From: Enemella evansiae
GTDB taxonomy: Bacteria > Actinomycetota > Actinomycetes > Propionibacteriales > Propionibacteriaceae
Assembly (NCBI RefSeq): GCF_002250705.1
Contig: NZ_NMVP01000003.1
Span: 1-64,000 of the forward strand
Direction: 5' to 3'
DNA: 64,000 bases
Shown here: piece by piece, positions 36,143-45,138 of the stretch
Layout: each line of letters starts with the position of its first letter
How positions within the stretch are numbered: the stretch's first letter is position 1
Position numbers and translations under genes: made by a program
The notes under the pieces: model-generated
Databases searched by the model: none
Told to the model about the DNA's origin: nothing
What the model saw: the letters and a program-made list of their open reading frames with translations, nothing else

Positions 36143-36161
36143 GTTGGTAAGGCTAACCTCA
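36143..36161. promoter_or_regulatory. IdeR/DtxR iron box
   Basis: GTTGGTAAGGCTAACCTCA matches the consensus TTAGGTTAGGCTAACCTAA at 15 of 19 positions, including the whole GGCTAACCT core. It lies 35 bp upstream of the ATG of the iron-binding lipoprotein gene, so iron-replete IdeR should repress the operon. Confidence 0.85.
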
Positions 36162-36195
36162 GCATGTTGGCACCATTCCAGTGAAAGGCACCTCG

Positions 36196-37248
36196 ATGTC
36201 CCAGCTCTCCCGCCGCGGTCTGCTCGGCGTACTCGCCGCCAGCCCGGTCGTCGCCCTCGCCGCCTGCGGTGGCCAGACGCAGACCCAGCCCGGTGCCGGC
36301 GCCGCCAGCGGTGGTGGCACCCCGACTGGCACGATCACCCTCTACAACGCCCAGCACGAGAGCCTCGGCAAGGCGTGGGCCGAGGCGTTCACGAAGGCGA
36401 GTGGGGTGAAGGTCGAGATCCGGCAGGGCTCGGACACCGAGATGTCCAACCAGATCCTCAAGGAGGGCGAGCGCAGCCCGGCCGATGTGTTCCTCACCGA
36501 GAACTCCCCGGCGATGGTGCAGGTCGCCAATGCCGGCCTGTTCGCGCCGGTGGACGCCAAGGTCGCCGCCAATGTGCCGGACACCCTGCGTCCCGGTTCG
36601 GGCGCCTGGACCGGCATCGCCGCCCGCGCCACCGTCTTCGCCTACAACCCCAGCAAGATCCCCGAGGCCGAGCTGCCGAAGTCGCTGCTCGACCTGGCCG
36701 ACCCGAAGTGGAACGGCCGCTGGGCCGCCTCGCCGACCGGTGCCGATTTCCAGGCCATCGTCTCGGCGCTGCTGCAGCTCAAGGGCACCCAGGTGACCGC
36801 CGACTGGTTGACGGCGATGAAGGCGGGATCCAAGCCCTACAAGGGAAACTCGACCGCGATGAAGGCCGTGAATGCCGGTGAGGTCGATGGTGCGGTGATC
36901 TACCACTACTACTGGTTCGGTGATCAGGCCAAGACCAAGGAGAACTCCAAGAACGTCAAGCTGCACTACTTCCGCAACCAGGATCCGGGCGCCTTCGTGT
37001 CCGTCTCCGGCGGCGGGGTGCTGAAGGGGGCGAAGAACCCGACCGCGGCGAACGCCTTCCTGGCCCACATCACCTCGGTCGAGGGGCAGGCGGAGATGGC
37101 GAACTACTTCGAATACCCGGTGAACCCGCAGGCCAAGCTTGCCCCCGGGCTGGTCCCGATCGCCGACCTGCAACCGCCGACCATCGACATCGACAAGCTG
37201 AACGGCGCCGAGGTCACCAAGCTGATGACGGATGCCGGCCTGATCTGA
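36196..37248 (+). CDS. fbpA: Iron(III) ABC transporter substrate-binding lipoprotein
   Basis: 350 residues. The signal peptide ends at the lipobox ALAACGG. The mature part is a periplasmic-binding fold of the Fbp/Sfu/Idi class: TGTITLYNAQHESLGKAW, and an iron-ligand tyrosine cluster AVIYHYYWFGDQ. AAAGG 9 bp before the ATG at 36196 decides the start over a GTG at 36181. The IdeR box upstream and the permease and ATPase downstream complete an iron importer. Confidence 0.9.
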   Translation: MSQLSRRGLLGVLAASPVVALAACGGQTQTQPGAGAASGGGTPTGTITLYNAQHESLGKAWAEAFTKASGVKVEIRQGSDTEMSNQILKEGERSPADVFLTENSPAMVQVANAGLFAPVDAKVAANVPDTLRPGSGAWTGIAARATVFAYNPSKIPEAELPKSLLDLADPKWNGRWAASPTGADFQAIVSALLQLKGTQVTADWLTAMKAGSKPYKGNSTAMKAVNAGEVDGAVIYHYYWFGDQAKTKENSKNVKLHYFRNQDPGAFVSVSGGGVLKGAKNPTAANAFLAHITSVEGQAEMANYFEYPVNPQAKLAPGLVPIADLQPPTIDIDKLNGAEVTKLMTDAGLI

Positions 37249-37249
37249 G

Positions 37250-38833
37250 GTGACCGTCCCCGCACCAGCCCCACCCCGGCGCACCGAGCGCCGGCCCAGC
37301 AGCACACCCCGGCCACCGCTGTCGTTGATCGCGGTGGCCGCGGTCGTGCTGCTGGCGAGCCTGGTGCCGCTGGTGTTCGTGGCGGTCGCGGCACTGCGCA
37401 CCCCGCCGGAGCTGCTCGCCCAGGTGCTCGGCACCCAACGGGTGGCCGAACTGCTGCTCAACACCGGCGCGCTGCTGCTGTTCGCGCTGCCGATCATCGG
37501 CGTGCTCGGCGTCGGGCTGGCCTGGCTCACCGAGCGCACCCGGTTGCCCGGCCGGCGGGTCTGGCGGGTGCTGCTCGCCTCCCCGCTCGCCATCCCGGCC
37601 TTCGTCAACGCGTACGCCTGGGTCTCGGTGGTGCCCTCGATCGGCGGGGTCTGGGGCGGGACGCTGGTCTCGGTGCTCTCCTACTACCCACTGGTGATGA
37701 TCCCGGTCGCGGCCACCCTGGCCACCCTGGACGGCTCCTTCACCGATACCGCCGCCAGCCTCGGCCACGGGCCCTGGCGGCGGTTCTTCAGCACCGTGCT
37801 GCCGCTGATCCGGTTGCCGCTGGCCGGTGGCCTGCTGCTGGTCGCGCTGCATCTGCTGAGCGAGTACGGCGCGTTCGCGATGATGCGCTTCGACACCTTC
37901 ACCACCGCGATCATGGGCCAGTACCAGAGCACCTTCGCCTCCGAGGCCGCCACCACGATGGCCGGCGTGCTGGTGCTCGCCTGTCTGCTGATCCTGGCCC
38001 TGGACGGCCGGCTGCGGCGGCGTACCGCGCTGGCCCGGGTCGGCAGCGGCTCCGCCCGGACCGCCGAGCCGGTACGCCTCGGCGGCTGGCTGCCCGCCGC
38101 CCTCGCGCTGCCCGCCGGCACCGTGTTCCTCGCCGTCGGTGTGCCGATCGGGGTGCTGGTCGGCTGGCTGATCTCCGGCGGCGCCGCGGTCTGGACGCCG
38201 GAGGTGGTCGAGGCGCTGCTGCAGACCCTCGGCCTGGCCGTGCTGGGTGCCGCCGTCACCGTCACCGCCGGTTGGCCGGTCGCGCATCTGGTGGTCCGCC
38301 ATCCCGGGTTCTGGTCGCGGCTGGCCGAGCGGATCGCCTACATCGCCTCCGCGGTGCCCTCGATCGTGGTCGGGCTCGCCTTCGTCGTCGCCGCCCTCGA
38401 CCTGGTCCCACCGCTCTATCAGACGGTGGCCAATCTGGTCGTCGCCTATGTGGTGCTGCTGCTGCCGCGGGTGCTGGTCACGCTGCGTGCCGGGCTGGCG
38501 CAGATCCCGACCGTGCACGAGGAGGTCGCCCGCACCCTCGGCCGGCGGCCGCTGGCGGCGTTCTGGTCGACCACCGCCCGGATGGCCCGCCCGGCCACCG
38601 GCGCCGGTTTCGCGCTGGTCTTCCTCGGTGTGGTCAACGAACTGACCCTCACCCTGCTGCTCGCCCCCACCGGCACCCGGACGCTGGCGATGGCGTTCTG
38701 GTCGGCCAGCAGCGAGATCGACTATCGTGGCGCGGCGCCGTTCGCACTGTGCATGATCGTGCTCTCGGCGCCGATGACCTGGCTGCTGCACCGGCTCTCA
38801 CCGGCAGCGGCCACCGGGGCGGGAGCGAGCTGA
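37250..38833 (+). CDS. fbpB: Iron(III) ABC transporter permease (fused two-domain)
   Basis: 527 residues and about twelve spans, made of two tandem permease domains as in FbpB/SfuB. Coupling loops are TAASLGHGPWRRFFSTVLP and EEVARTLGRRPLAAFWST. The GTG at 37250 is one base after the fbpA stop; the stop overlaps fbpC (TGATG). Confidence 0.9.
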   Translation: MTVPAPAPPRRTERRPSSTPRPPLSLIAVAAVVLLASLVPLVFVAVAALRTPPELLAQVLGTQRVAELLLNTGALLLFALPIIGVLGVGLAWLTERTRLPGRRVWRVLLASPLAIPAFVNAYAWVSVVPSIGGVWGGTLVSVLSYYPLVMIPVAATLATLDGSFTDTAASLGHGPWRRFFSTVLPLIRLPLAGGLLLVALHLLSEYGAFAMMRFDTFTTAIMGQYQSTFASEAATTMAGVLVLACLLILALDGRLRRRTALARVGSGSARTAEPVRLGGWLPAALALPAGTVFLAVGVPIGVLVGWLISGGAAVWTPEVVEALLQTLGLAVLGAAVTVTAGWPVAHLVVRHPGFWSRLAERIAYIASAVPSIVVGLAFVVAALDLVPPLYQTVANLVVAYVVLLLPRVLVTLRAGLAQIPTVHEEVARTLGRRPLAAFWSTTARMARPATGAGFALVFLGVVNELTLTLLLAPTGTRTLAMAFWSASSEIDYRGAAPFALCMIVLSAPMTWLLHRLSPAAATGAGAS

Positions 38834-39855
38834 TGGAACTGGAGCTGCGGGGCGTCACCAAGGCGTACACCGACACGCCCGTGCTGCGTGGGATCGATCT
38901 GGACATCCCCGCCGGGCTGGCCACCGCGGTGGTCGGGCCGAGCGGGTCGGGCAAGACCACCCTGCTGCGGATCATCGCCGGCTTCCTGACCGCCGACGCC
39001 GGCACCGTCCGCGCCGACGGCCGCGACCTGCTGGCGCTGCCGGTGCACCGCCGCGGGATCGGCTACGTGCCGCAGGAGGGTGCGCTGCTGCCGCACCTCA
39101 GCGTCGCCGGCAACATCGGCTTCGGCCTGGACCGGGCCGAACGCCGGAGCGGGCGCCGGGTCGCCGAGCTGATGGAACTGGTCTCGCTGGCACCCGAGCT
39201 CGCCAATCGCTATCCGCACCAGCTCTCCGGCGGCCAGCAGCAGCGGGTCGCGCTGGCCCGCGCACTGGCTCGCCGCCCGGGGGTGGTGCTGCTCGACGAA
39301 CCGTTCAGCAGCCTCGATGCCGGGTTGCGGCACCAGACCCGCTCCGCCCTGGGTGAGGTGTTGCGCTCGGAGGGGGTGACCACCGTGCTGGTCACCCACG
39401 ACCAGGACGAGGCGCTCTCCTTCGCCGACCAGGTCGCGGTGCTCGACGGCGGGCGGCTGGCCCAGGTCGCCGATCCGGTCAGCCTCTACACCCGCCCCGA
39501 CAACCGGGCCACCGCGCTCTTCCTGGGCGATGCGGTGCTGCTGTCCGGCACCGTGTCCGGCGGCCGGGTACGCACCGCGCTGGGGGAGTTGGACTGTGTC
39601 GGCGGAGCCGACCAGGGGCCGGCCGAGGTGCTGCTCCGCCCCGAACAGCTCCGTGTCGATCCGACCGGGCCGCTGCACGCCCGGGTGCTGCGTACCGACT
39701 ATTTCGGTCATGACGTGGTCGGCCATCTCGAGGTCGGTGGGCTGACGCTGATGATGCGCCACCACGATCCGCGTGACCTGGTCGCCGGGACCGAGATCAA
39801 CTTCCGGGTCGTCGGCCCGGCGGTCCTGCTCGAGCCGGCCGAGCGCTCCGGCTGA
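38833..39855 (+). CDS. fbpC: Iron(III) ABC transporter ATP-binding protein
   Basis: 340 residues. Walker A GPSGSGKTT (about 37-45), Q-loop VPQEG, signature LSGGQQQRVALARAL, Walker B VVLLDEP and the switch His in LVTHDQDEA are all intact. A C-terminal TOBE-like domain (about 245-340) fits the iron/sulfate/spermidine importer group. Confidence 0.92.
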   Translation: MELELRGVTKAYTDTPVLRGIDLDIPAGLATAVVGPSGSGKTTLLRIIAGFLTADAGTVRADGRDLLALPVHRRGIGYVPQEGALLPHLSVAGNIGFGLDRAERRSGRRVAELMELVSLAPELANRYPHQLSGGQQQRVALARALARRPGVVLLDEPFSSLDAGLRHQTRSALGEVLRSEGVTTVLVTHDQDEALSFADQVAVLDGGRLAQVADPVSLYTRPDNRATALFLGDAVLLSGTVSGGRVRTALGELDCVGGADQGPAEVLLRPEQLRVDPTGPLHARVLRTDYFGHDVVGHLEVGGLTLMMRHHDPRDLVAGTEINFRVVGPAVLLEPAERSG

Positions 39856-39910
39856 CCGAGCGATGAAACGGGGGTGCGGTGCCCGCCGAAACGGTGACAG
39901 GATTCGGGGC

Positions 39911-41098
39911 ATGAGCATTCTCCGCAGCGTTCAAGGTGCACCGCGCGATCCGATCCTCGGCCTCACTGAGGCGTACCAGTCCGACACCCGTGACCAGAAG
40001 GTCAACCTGGGTGTCGGCGTCTACACCGATTCCGAAGGCAAGGTGCCGCTGCTGGACTGCGTGCAGGCCGCGGACAAGCAGCTGGCCGAGGGGCGTACGC
40101 CGTGGAGCTATCTGCCGATCGACGGGCTGAAGGCCTATGACAATGCCGTGGCCGAGCTGGTCTTCGGGACCAGCGTGCCGCGCGAACGGCTGGCCGTGGT
40201 GCAGGCCCTCGGCGGTACCGGCGGGCTCAAGGTGGCGGCGGATTTCCTGCACCAGTTGGATCCCGATGCCCCGGTGCTGATCTCCGACCCGAGCTGGGAG
40301 AACCATCGCGCGCTGTTCACCCGGGCCGGATTCACCGTCGGCAGCTACCCCTACTACGACGCGGCGAAGCGGGCGGTGAACTTTGCGGGAATGCTGGAGG
40401 GGTTGAAGGCCGCCGCCCCGGGCACGATCGTGGTGCTGCACGCCTGCTGTCACAACCCGACCGGTTACGACATCACCCGCGAGCAGTGGCAGCAGGTGCT
40501 GCAGGTGGTGCAGGAGGGGCGGCTGGTGCCGCTGCTGGACATGGCCTACCAGGGTTTCGCGTCCGGGATCGAGGACGACGGGTACGCCGTGCGCCTGTTC
40601 GCCGAGGCCGGGGTGACCACCTTCGTCACCACCTCCTTCTCCAAGACCTTCAGCCTCTACGGCGAGCGGATCGGTGCCCTGTCGGTGATCTGCGGCGACG
40701 ACGACGAGGCCAAGCGGGTGCTCAGCCAGCTCAAGATCGTGGTCCGCACCAACTACTCCAACCCGCCCACCCACGGTGCCAAGGTGGTCGCCACCGTGCT
40801 CGCCGATGAGACCCTGCGCCAGCAGTGGGAGGACGAGCTGGGCGCCATGCGGGACCGGATCAAGGCGATGCGCACCGGGCTGCGCGAGGGGCTGGAGAAG
40901 GCCCGCCCGGATGTCGACTGGTCCTACATCACCACCCAGAACGGAATGTTCTCCTACTCCGGGCTGTCCAAGGAGGCGATGGGCAAGCTGCGCGAGGAGT
41001 ACGGCATCTACGGCCTGGACTCCGGCCGGATCTGCGTCGCCGCCCTGAACGAGAAGAACCTCCCCTACGTCATCGAGGCCATCGCCGCCGTCGCCTGA
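39911..41098 (+). CDS. Aromatic/aspartate-type aminotransferase (class I)
   Basis: 395 residues of the AspC/TyrB subgroup: NLGVGVYTDSEGKVP near the start, LHACCHNPTGYD, DMAYQGFASG, the PLP lysine in SFSKTFSLYGERIG, and the substrate Arg in the late SGRICVAALN. It transaminates aspartate or aromatic amino acids with 2-oxoglutarate; choice of substrate is not visible. The start is ATG at 39911. A palindromic repeat block starts 5 bp after the stop. Confidence 0.88.
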   Translation: MSILRSVQGAPRDPILGLTEAYQSDTRDQKVNLGVGVYTDSEGKVPLLDCVQAADKQLAEGRTPWSYLPIDGLKAYDNAVAELVFGTSVPRERLAVVQALGGTGGLKVAADFLHQLDPDAPVLISDPSWENHRALFTRAGFTVGSYPYYDAAKRAVNFAGMLEGLKAAAPGTIVVLHACCHNPTGYDITREQWQQVLQVVQEGRLVPLLDMAYQGFASGIEDDGYAVRLFAEAGVTTFVTTSFSKTFSLYGERIGALSVICGDDDEAKRVLSQLKIVVRTNYSNPPTHGAKVVATVLADETLRQQWEDELGAMRDRIKAMRTGLREGLEKARPDVDWSYITTQNGMFSYSGLSKEAMGKLREEYGIYGLDSGRICVAALNEKNLPYVIEAIAAVA

Positions 41099-41103
41099 TC
41101 CCG

Positions 41104-41200
41104 CTCATCGAGTAGGCCGCCATGCGTAGCGAAGCGGAGCAATGGCGGCCGTGTCGAGATGAGCCGGGCTGAGCGAGCGAGGTACGAGCGAGACGAAGCC
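41104..41200. repeat. Type 1 plus type 2 palindromic repeats
   Basis: 41104-41163 is a 60-bp type 1 copy: outer CTCATC/GATGAG, inner GGCCGCCAT/ATGGCGGCC with a GCGTAGCGAAGCGGAGCA loop. 41167-41200 is a 34-bp type 2 copy with GGCT/AGCC ends. The block lies just 3' of the aminotransferase gene and could fold as its transcript end. Confidence 0.88.
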
Positions 41201-41395
41201 ACCAGGGACGCGGGCCGCGAAGTCCCGGATCCAGCACGCGTTGCCGCGGGTCGACGAGCGGATGCGGGTCTCCGCACCGCGGCCGGGCACGCCCGCTGGA
41301 TCCGGGACTTTCGCGGGACCCGGCGTACATCGCGACCTGAGTGCGCCGACGTGACGATTGGCGTACACCGGCCCGATCTTGGTATTTTGTTCGAC

Positions 41396-41483
41396 GGTGA
41401 CGTGTCTGAGCGGCCGAAAGAGCTCGCCTCGAAAGCGAGTGTAGGGAGACCTACCGCGGGTTCAAATCCCGCCGTCACCGCCA
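41396..41483 (+). tRNA. tRNA-Ser (anticodon CGA)
   Basis: The acceptor stem pairs GGTGACG (41396-41402) with CGTCACC (41473-41479), then G and an encoded CCA (41481-41483). The anticodon stem CTCGC/GCGAG holds the loop CTCGAAA, anticodon CGA. A long variable arm (TGTAGGGAGACCTACC region) marks the class II serine tRNA, and GGTTCAAATCC is the T arm. It reads UCG codons, common at this GC content. Confidence 0.97.
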
Positions 41484-41485
41484 GC

Positions 41486-41521
41486 GCTCCGCCCCTGACC
41501 CGCTCGGGGGCGGAGCTTTTT
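41486..41521 (+). terminator. Rho-independent terminator of tRNA-Ser
   Basis: GCTCCGCCCC (41486-41495) pairs perfectly with GGGGCGGAGC (41507-41516), loop of 11, then TTTTT (41517-41521). It starts three bases after the tRNA CCA. The remaining 155 bp to the next gene show nothing recognisable. Confidence 0.93.
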
Positions 41522-41676
41522 GCTGGCAAGGCCGGCTGAAGGAACCCGTACCCGGCTCCGTTCCGTTCTGAGGAACGTGTCATTCCCGTCCCTGGGGGCC
41601 GCAGCGCATCATTATCTGAAACGGCGACCGGTGAACCCGGGCGTCACGGGGCTACTGAGCAAAGGAGCTGGGCGCC

Positions 41677-42591
41677 ATGGGCGTACTTCGGTTGGGCTAT
41701 GTGCACGCACGCGTCACCGATATGGACGAGGCCAAGCAGCACTACGAGCGCACGCTCGGCATGAAGTCCCAGGGGGATGTCGACGGCAAGGCCTACTTCA
41801 AGGGCTGGGACGAGTGGGATCACCACAGCCTGGTGCTGGAAGAGGGCGGGGTCGGTCTGGTCAAGCTCGGCTACAAGGTCGACAAGAGCACCGACATCGA
41901 CGACATCGAGAAGAAGGCGCAGAAGTTCGGCGCGATCACCGAGCGGATGAGCAAGGGTGAGAACCACGAGGTCGGCGACGGCATCCGGATCATCTCCCCG
42001 AGCGACCACGTGATCGAGATCTACCAGGAGATGACCGAGGTCTCCAACGAGGTCGGCTTCATCAACCCCGAGGTCTTCCCCCGCGAACTCGTCGGCGTCG
42101 GCGTACCCGCGGTGGACCATGCGCTGATCACCGCCGAGGACCCGGCGCTCGCCGAGAAGTTCTTCGGTGAGGTGCTCGACTTCTTCCCCACCGAGCGCGT
42201 GCAGACCTCCCTGGAGGACGACCACCAGCTCGCCGGCACCTGGATGTCGGCCAGCCAGAAGGTGCACGACATCGCGATCATCGGCGGCCCGCAGGCCAAG
42301 CTGCACCACTTCGCGTTCCAGCTCGACGACTGGTCCAAGGTCGGCCGCGCCGCCTCGCTGTTCTCGATGGACGACGTCTCGGTCGACATCGGCCCGACCC
42401 AGCACGGCATCACCCGCGGCACCACGGTCTACTTCTTCGATCCCTGCGGCAACCGCAACGAGGTGTTCGCCGGTGGCTACCACGCCTACCGGGACCGTCC
42501 GGTGGTCCGCTGGACCGTCGACCAGCTCGGCAAGGGCATCTTCTACGTCGACCGGGAGCTGAACGAGCGCTTCACCACCGTGCTCACCTGA
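41677..42591 (+). CDS. Extradiol ring-cleavage dioxygenase (catechol 2,3-dioxygenase type)
   Basis: 304 residues, close to XylE (307), made of two vicinal-oxygen-chelate domains. Fe(II) ligands are probably His in VDHALI (about 148), His in LHHFAFQLDD (about 210) and Glu in NRNEVFAGGY (about 261), the 2-His-1-carboxylate facial triad of type I extradiol enzymes. GTTVYFFDPCGNRNE is typical. It would open catechol-like rings at the meta position. A hydrolase follows, but no semialdehyde dehydrogenase, hydratase or aldolase is nearby. Confidence 0.87.
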   Translation: MGVLRLGYVHARVTDMDEAKQHYERTLGMKSQGDVDGKAYFKGWDEWDHHSLVLEEGGVGLVKLGYKVDKSTDIDDIEKKAQKFGAITERMSKGENHEVGDGIRIISPSDHVIEIYQEMTEVSNEVGFINPEVFPRELVGVGVPAVDHALITAEDPALAEKFFGEVLDFFPTERVQTSLEDDHQLAGTWMSASQKVHDIAIIGGPQAKLHHFAFQLDDWSKVGRAASLFSMDDVSVDIGPTQHGITRGTTVYFFDPCGNRNEVFAGGYHAYRDRPVVRWTVDQLGKGIFYVDRELNERFTTVLT

Positions 42592-42623
42592 CCGGGAGCC
42601 GGCTCGGCTGATCCATTGTTGCG

Positions 42624-42654
42624 GCATGCCTGACGGGGTTACCGTCAGGCATGC
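42624..42654. promoter_or_regulatory. Perfect 13-bp inverted repeat spanning a start codon
   Basis: GCATGCCTGACGG (42624-42636) and CCGTCAGGCATGC (42642-42654) are perfectly complementary around a 5-base loop. The right arm contains the ATG (42651-42653) of the hydrolase gene. No U-tract follows, so it is either a terminator-like stem for the dioxygenase, a translation-blocking hairpin, or a protein-binding palindrome. Confidence 0.75.
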
Positions 42655-43427
42655 TGCTTGCTCATGACATCGCCGGTTCCGGCCCGCCGGTGCTGCTGAT
42701 CCATGCCGGGATCGCCGATCGGCGGATGTGGGCACCCCTGCTGCCCGCGCTCGGCCACGCGTTCACGGTGGTACGCCCGGACCTGCGCGGTTTCGGGCAC
42801 ACGCCGCTGCCGGGGGAGCGGTACGCCGACGCCGACGATCTCGCGGAACTGCTCGACGAGCTCGACCTCGACGGGGTACGCGTGGTCGGGGCCTCGCTGG
42901 GTGGCCGGGTTGCGCTCGAGCTGGCCAGCCGGCACCCGGATCGGATCGAGGAGCTGGTGCTGCTCGCCCCGGCCCACCGGGGCGCACCCCCCGATGCGGA
43001 CCTGACCGCCATCGACGAACAGGAGGAACAACTGCTCGCCGCCGGTGACCTCGACGGCGCCGTCGCGCTGAATGTGCGGACCTGGCTCGGCCCCGACGCG
43101 GATGACCGGGCGCGCGAACTGGTCGCGGTGATGCAGCGCCGGGCGTACGACCTGCAGCTCGAGGCCGAGCGGCACGGCCCGCTCCCCGAACGCGAACGCG
43201 TCGAGGTCGACCCCAGTGCGATCGCGGTACCCACCACCGTCGTCGTCGGCGCGCGCGACCAGCCGCATTTCCAGCAGGTCGCGCGGACCCTCGCCGCGGA
43301 GATCCCCGGGGCGGATCTGGTCGAACTCGACTGGGCCGGCCACCTGCCCTCGCTGGAGCGCCCCGACCGGATCCTCGCCCTGCTGCTCGACGTGCTCCGC
43401 GACGACCCCGACGTGCACGCCCCCTGA
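42651..43427 (+). CDS. Alpha/beta hydrolase
   Basis: 258 residues. Oxyanion loop LLIHAG, nucleophile Ser in GASLGG (about 83), and catalytic His in WAGHLPS (about 231). Similar to 3-oxoadipate enol-lactonase/meta-cleavage hydrolase-like proteins but not specific enough to name. Being 59 bp after the extradiol dioxygenase gene suggests action on a ring-fission product. No ribosome site is evident: the start codon lies in the hairpin at 42624-42654. The stop falls within a 16-bp tandem duplication. Confidence 0.75.
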   Translation: MLLAHDIAGSGPPVLLIHAGIADRRMWAPLLPALGHAFTVVRPDLRGFGHTPLPGERYADADDLAELLDELDLDGVRVVGASLGGRVALELASRHPDRIEELVLLAPAHRGAPPDADLTAIDEQEEQLLAAGDLDGAVALNVRTWLGPDADDRARELVAVMQRRAYDLQLEAERHGPLPERERVEVDPSAIAVPTTVVVGARDQPHFQQVARTLAAEIPGADLVELDWAGHLPSLERPDRILALLLDVLRDDPDVHAP

Positions 43428-43450
43428 CCCGAACGCCCCCTGACCCGAAC
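43419..43450. repeat. 16-bp tandem duplication over a stop codon
   Basis: GCCCCCTGACCCGAAC at 43419-43434 is repeated exactly at 43435-43450. The first copy contains the hydrolase stop TGA (43425-43427). Because 16 is not a multiple of three the second copy's TGA is out of frame. Confidence 0.9.
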
Positions 43451-43454
43451 GCAC

Positions 43455-43537
43455 GGACATGCAGTAGCCGGAATCGACCGGTCGGCAACCCCAGTCCGAC
43501 TGGGTTTGATCATGGAACTTCATGACCACTGCATGTC
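43455..43537. repeat. 83-bp element with terminal inverted repeats, copy A
   Basis: The left end GGACATGCAGTAG and the right end CCACTGCATGTC are inverted repeats. Inside is a small hairpin CCCAGT-ccg-ACTGGG followed by TTTGATCATGGA. Copy B at 59316-59399 shares the ends and the core. The element fills most of the gap between the hydrolase and antiporter genes. No coding capacity. Confidence 0.75.
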
Positions 43538-43614
43538 TCAGCGCACGCGGTCACCGGGCCGCGTACCGCGGTGACCTGTGAAACGATCTGTGCCACCTCG
43601 GGAGGTGGTATCGG

Positions 43615-45129
43615 ATGGAGCTCGACACGTGGCTGCTGATCGGCTCCGCGGTCGTGCTCGTCGCCATCATCTCCTCCCGGATCGGGGCCCGGCTCGGGCT
43701 GCCCTCGCTGCTGCTCTTCCTCGGCCTGGGGATGGCCATCGAGCTGTCCAACGTCTTCCCCTCCTTCAACGACGCCGGGCTCGGCCATTCGCTCGGATTC
43801 GCTGCCCTGGTACTGATTCTGGCCGAGGGCGGGTTGACCACCCGCTGGGTCGAGATCCGAGGTTCGATCCCGGTCGCCGGGTTGCTGGCCACCGTCGGCA
43901 TCGGGGTCAGCGTCGGGGTGATGTGGGCCTTCGGCACCTTCGTGCTCGGCCTCGACCCGTGGCTGGCCGCCCTGCTCGGCGCGGTCTGTTCACCGACCGA
44001 TTCGGCAGCGGTCTTCTCGGTGCTGCGCAAGGTGCCGCTGCCATCCCGGGTCCGCTCCACCCTGGAGGCCGAATCCGGGCTGAACGACGCCCCGACCGTG
44101 CTGCTGGTCGCCGAGCTCAGCCGGCTGGCCGCCGGGGGAGAGGCCGAGGGCGGCGTACTCGGCTTCCTGGCGACCGTCGCCTTCGAACTCACCGCCGGCG
44201 TCATCATCGGGGTGGTGCTCGGCTGGATCGGGGTGAAACTGCTGCGCAACATCGCGCTGCCGTCCTCGGGCCTCTATCCGATCGCCGCGGTCTTCTGGGC
44301 CGTCCTCGCCTACGGCGTCGGCACCGCCGCGCACGCCTCCGGCTTCGCCGCGGTCTACGTCTGCGCGGTGCTGCTCGGCAACGGCCGGCTGCCGCACCGC
44401 GCCGCCACCCGCTCCTTCGCCGAGGGGATCGGCTGGATCGCCCAGATCGGGCTGTTCGTGATGCTCGGGCTGCTCTCTGAACCGCGCCGGATCACCGGGT
44501 ATGCGGTGTTCATCGCGCTGGCCGCCGGGCTCGTCCTGACTGTCGTCGCCCGGCCGTTGTCGGTGCTCGCCTGCGCCAGCTGGTTCAAGGTGCCCTGGCG
44601 GGAACAGGCGTTCCTGTCCTGGGCCGGGCTGCGCGGTGCGGTACCGATCATTCTGGCCACCGTGCCGATGGTGGCGATGGTGCCGGATGCGGAGATGCTC
44701 TTCGACATCGTGCTGGTCTTCGTGGTCGTGTTCACGCTGCTGCAGGCACCGACCCTGCCGCTGGTGGCGCGACTGCTCGGGGTGGCCGACCACGGCCCGA
44801 GCGATGTCGAGGTGGAGGCGGCGCCGATGGAGCGGATCCAGGCCGACCTGCTGCAGATCCGGATCCCGGTCGGGTCCAAGTTGAACAATGTCGAGGTGCA
44901 CGAGCTGCGGCTGCCCCGCGACACCGTCATCTCGCTGGTGATCCGGGACGGTACGCCGTTCGCGCCGTCCGCGCAGACCCCGCTGCACACCGGTGACGAA
45001 CTGCTGATCGTCACCCCGACCCGGTTCCGGGTGCAGGTGGAGGAACGCCTCCGCGAGGTCGGCCAGTACGGGCGGCTGGCCCGCTGGCGGCGCGGCCAGC
45101 CACCCCAGGAGGACCCCGACCTCGACTAA
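43615..45129 (+). CDS. K+/H+ (NhaP2-type) antiporter with TrkA-C domain
   Basis: 504 residues. About twelve to thirteen spans of the CPA1 fold, including the ion-site motif CSPTDSAAVFSVL (about 123-135) and ESGLNDAPTVLLV, then a cytosolic RCK_C/TrkA-C domain near 410-490 (QIRIPVGSKLNNVEVHELRL). It would exchange K+ or Na+ for H+ with ligand gating by the C-domain. Start ATG 43615 with GGAGG at 43599-43603 as likely ribosome site. Confidence 0.9.
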   Translation: MELDTWLLIGSAVVLVAIISSRIGARLGLPSLLLFLGLGMAIELSNVFPSFNDAGLGHSLGFAALVLILAEGGLTTRWVEIRGSIPVAGLLATVGIGVSVGVMWAFGTFVLGLDPWLAALLGAVCSPTDSAAVFSVLRKVPLPSRVRSTLEAESGLNDAPTVLLVAELSRLAAGGEAEGGVLGFLATVAFELTAGVIIGVVLGWIGVKLLRNIALPSSGLYPIAAVFWAVLAYGVGTAAHASGFAAVYVCAVLLGNGRLPHRAATRSFAEGIGWIAQIGLFVMLGLLSEPRRITGYAVFIALAAGLVLTVVARPLSVLACASWFKVPWREQAFLSWAGLRGAVPIILATVPMVAMVPDAEMLFDIVLVFVVVFTLLQAPTLPLVARLLGVADHGPSDVEVEAAPMERIQADLLQIRIPVGSKLNNVEVHELRLPRDTVISLVIRDGTPFAPSAQTPLHTGDELLIVTPTRFRVQVEERLREVGQYGRLARWRRGQPPQEDPDLD

Positions 45130-45138
45130 CCTCACCGG

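Noticed and set aside
43455..43537. tRNA or known riboswitch in the 83-bp element
   Set aside because: No cloverleaf, T-loop or CCA, and no aptamer motif known to me; terminal inverted repeats explain it better.
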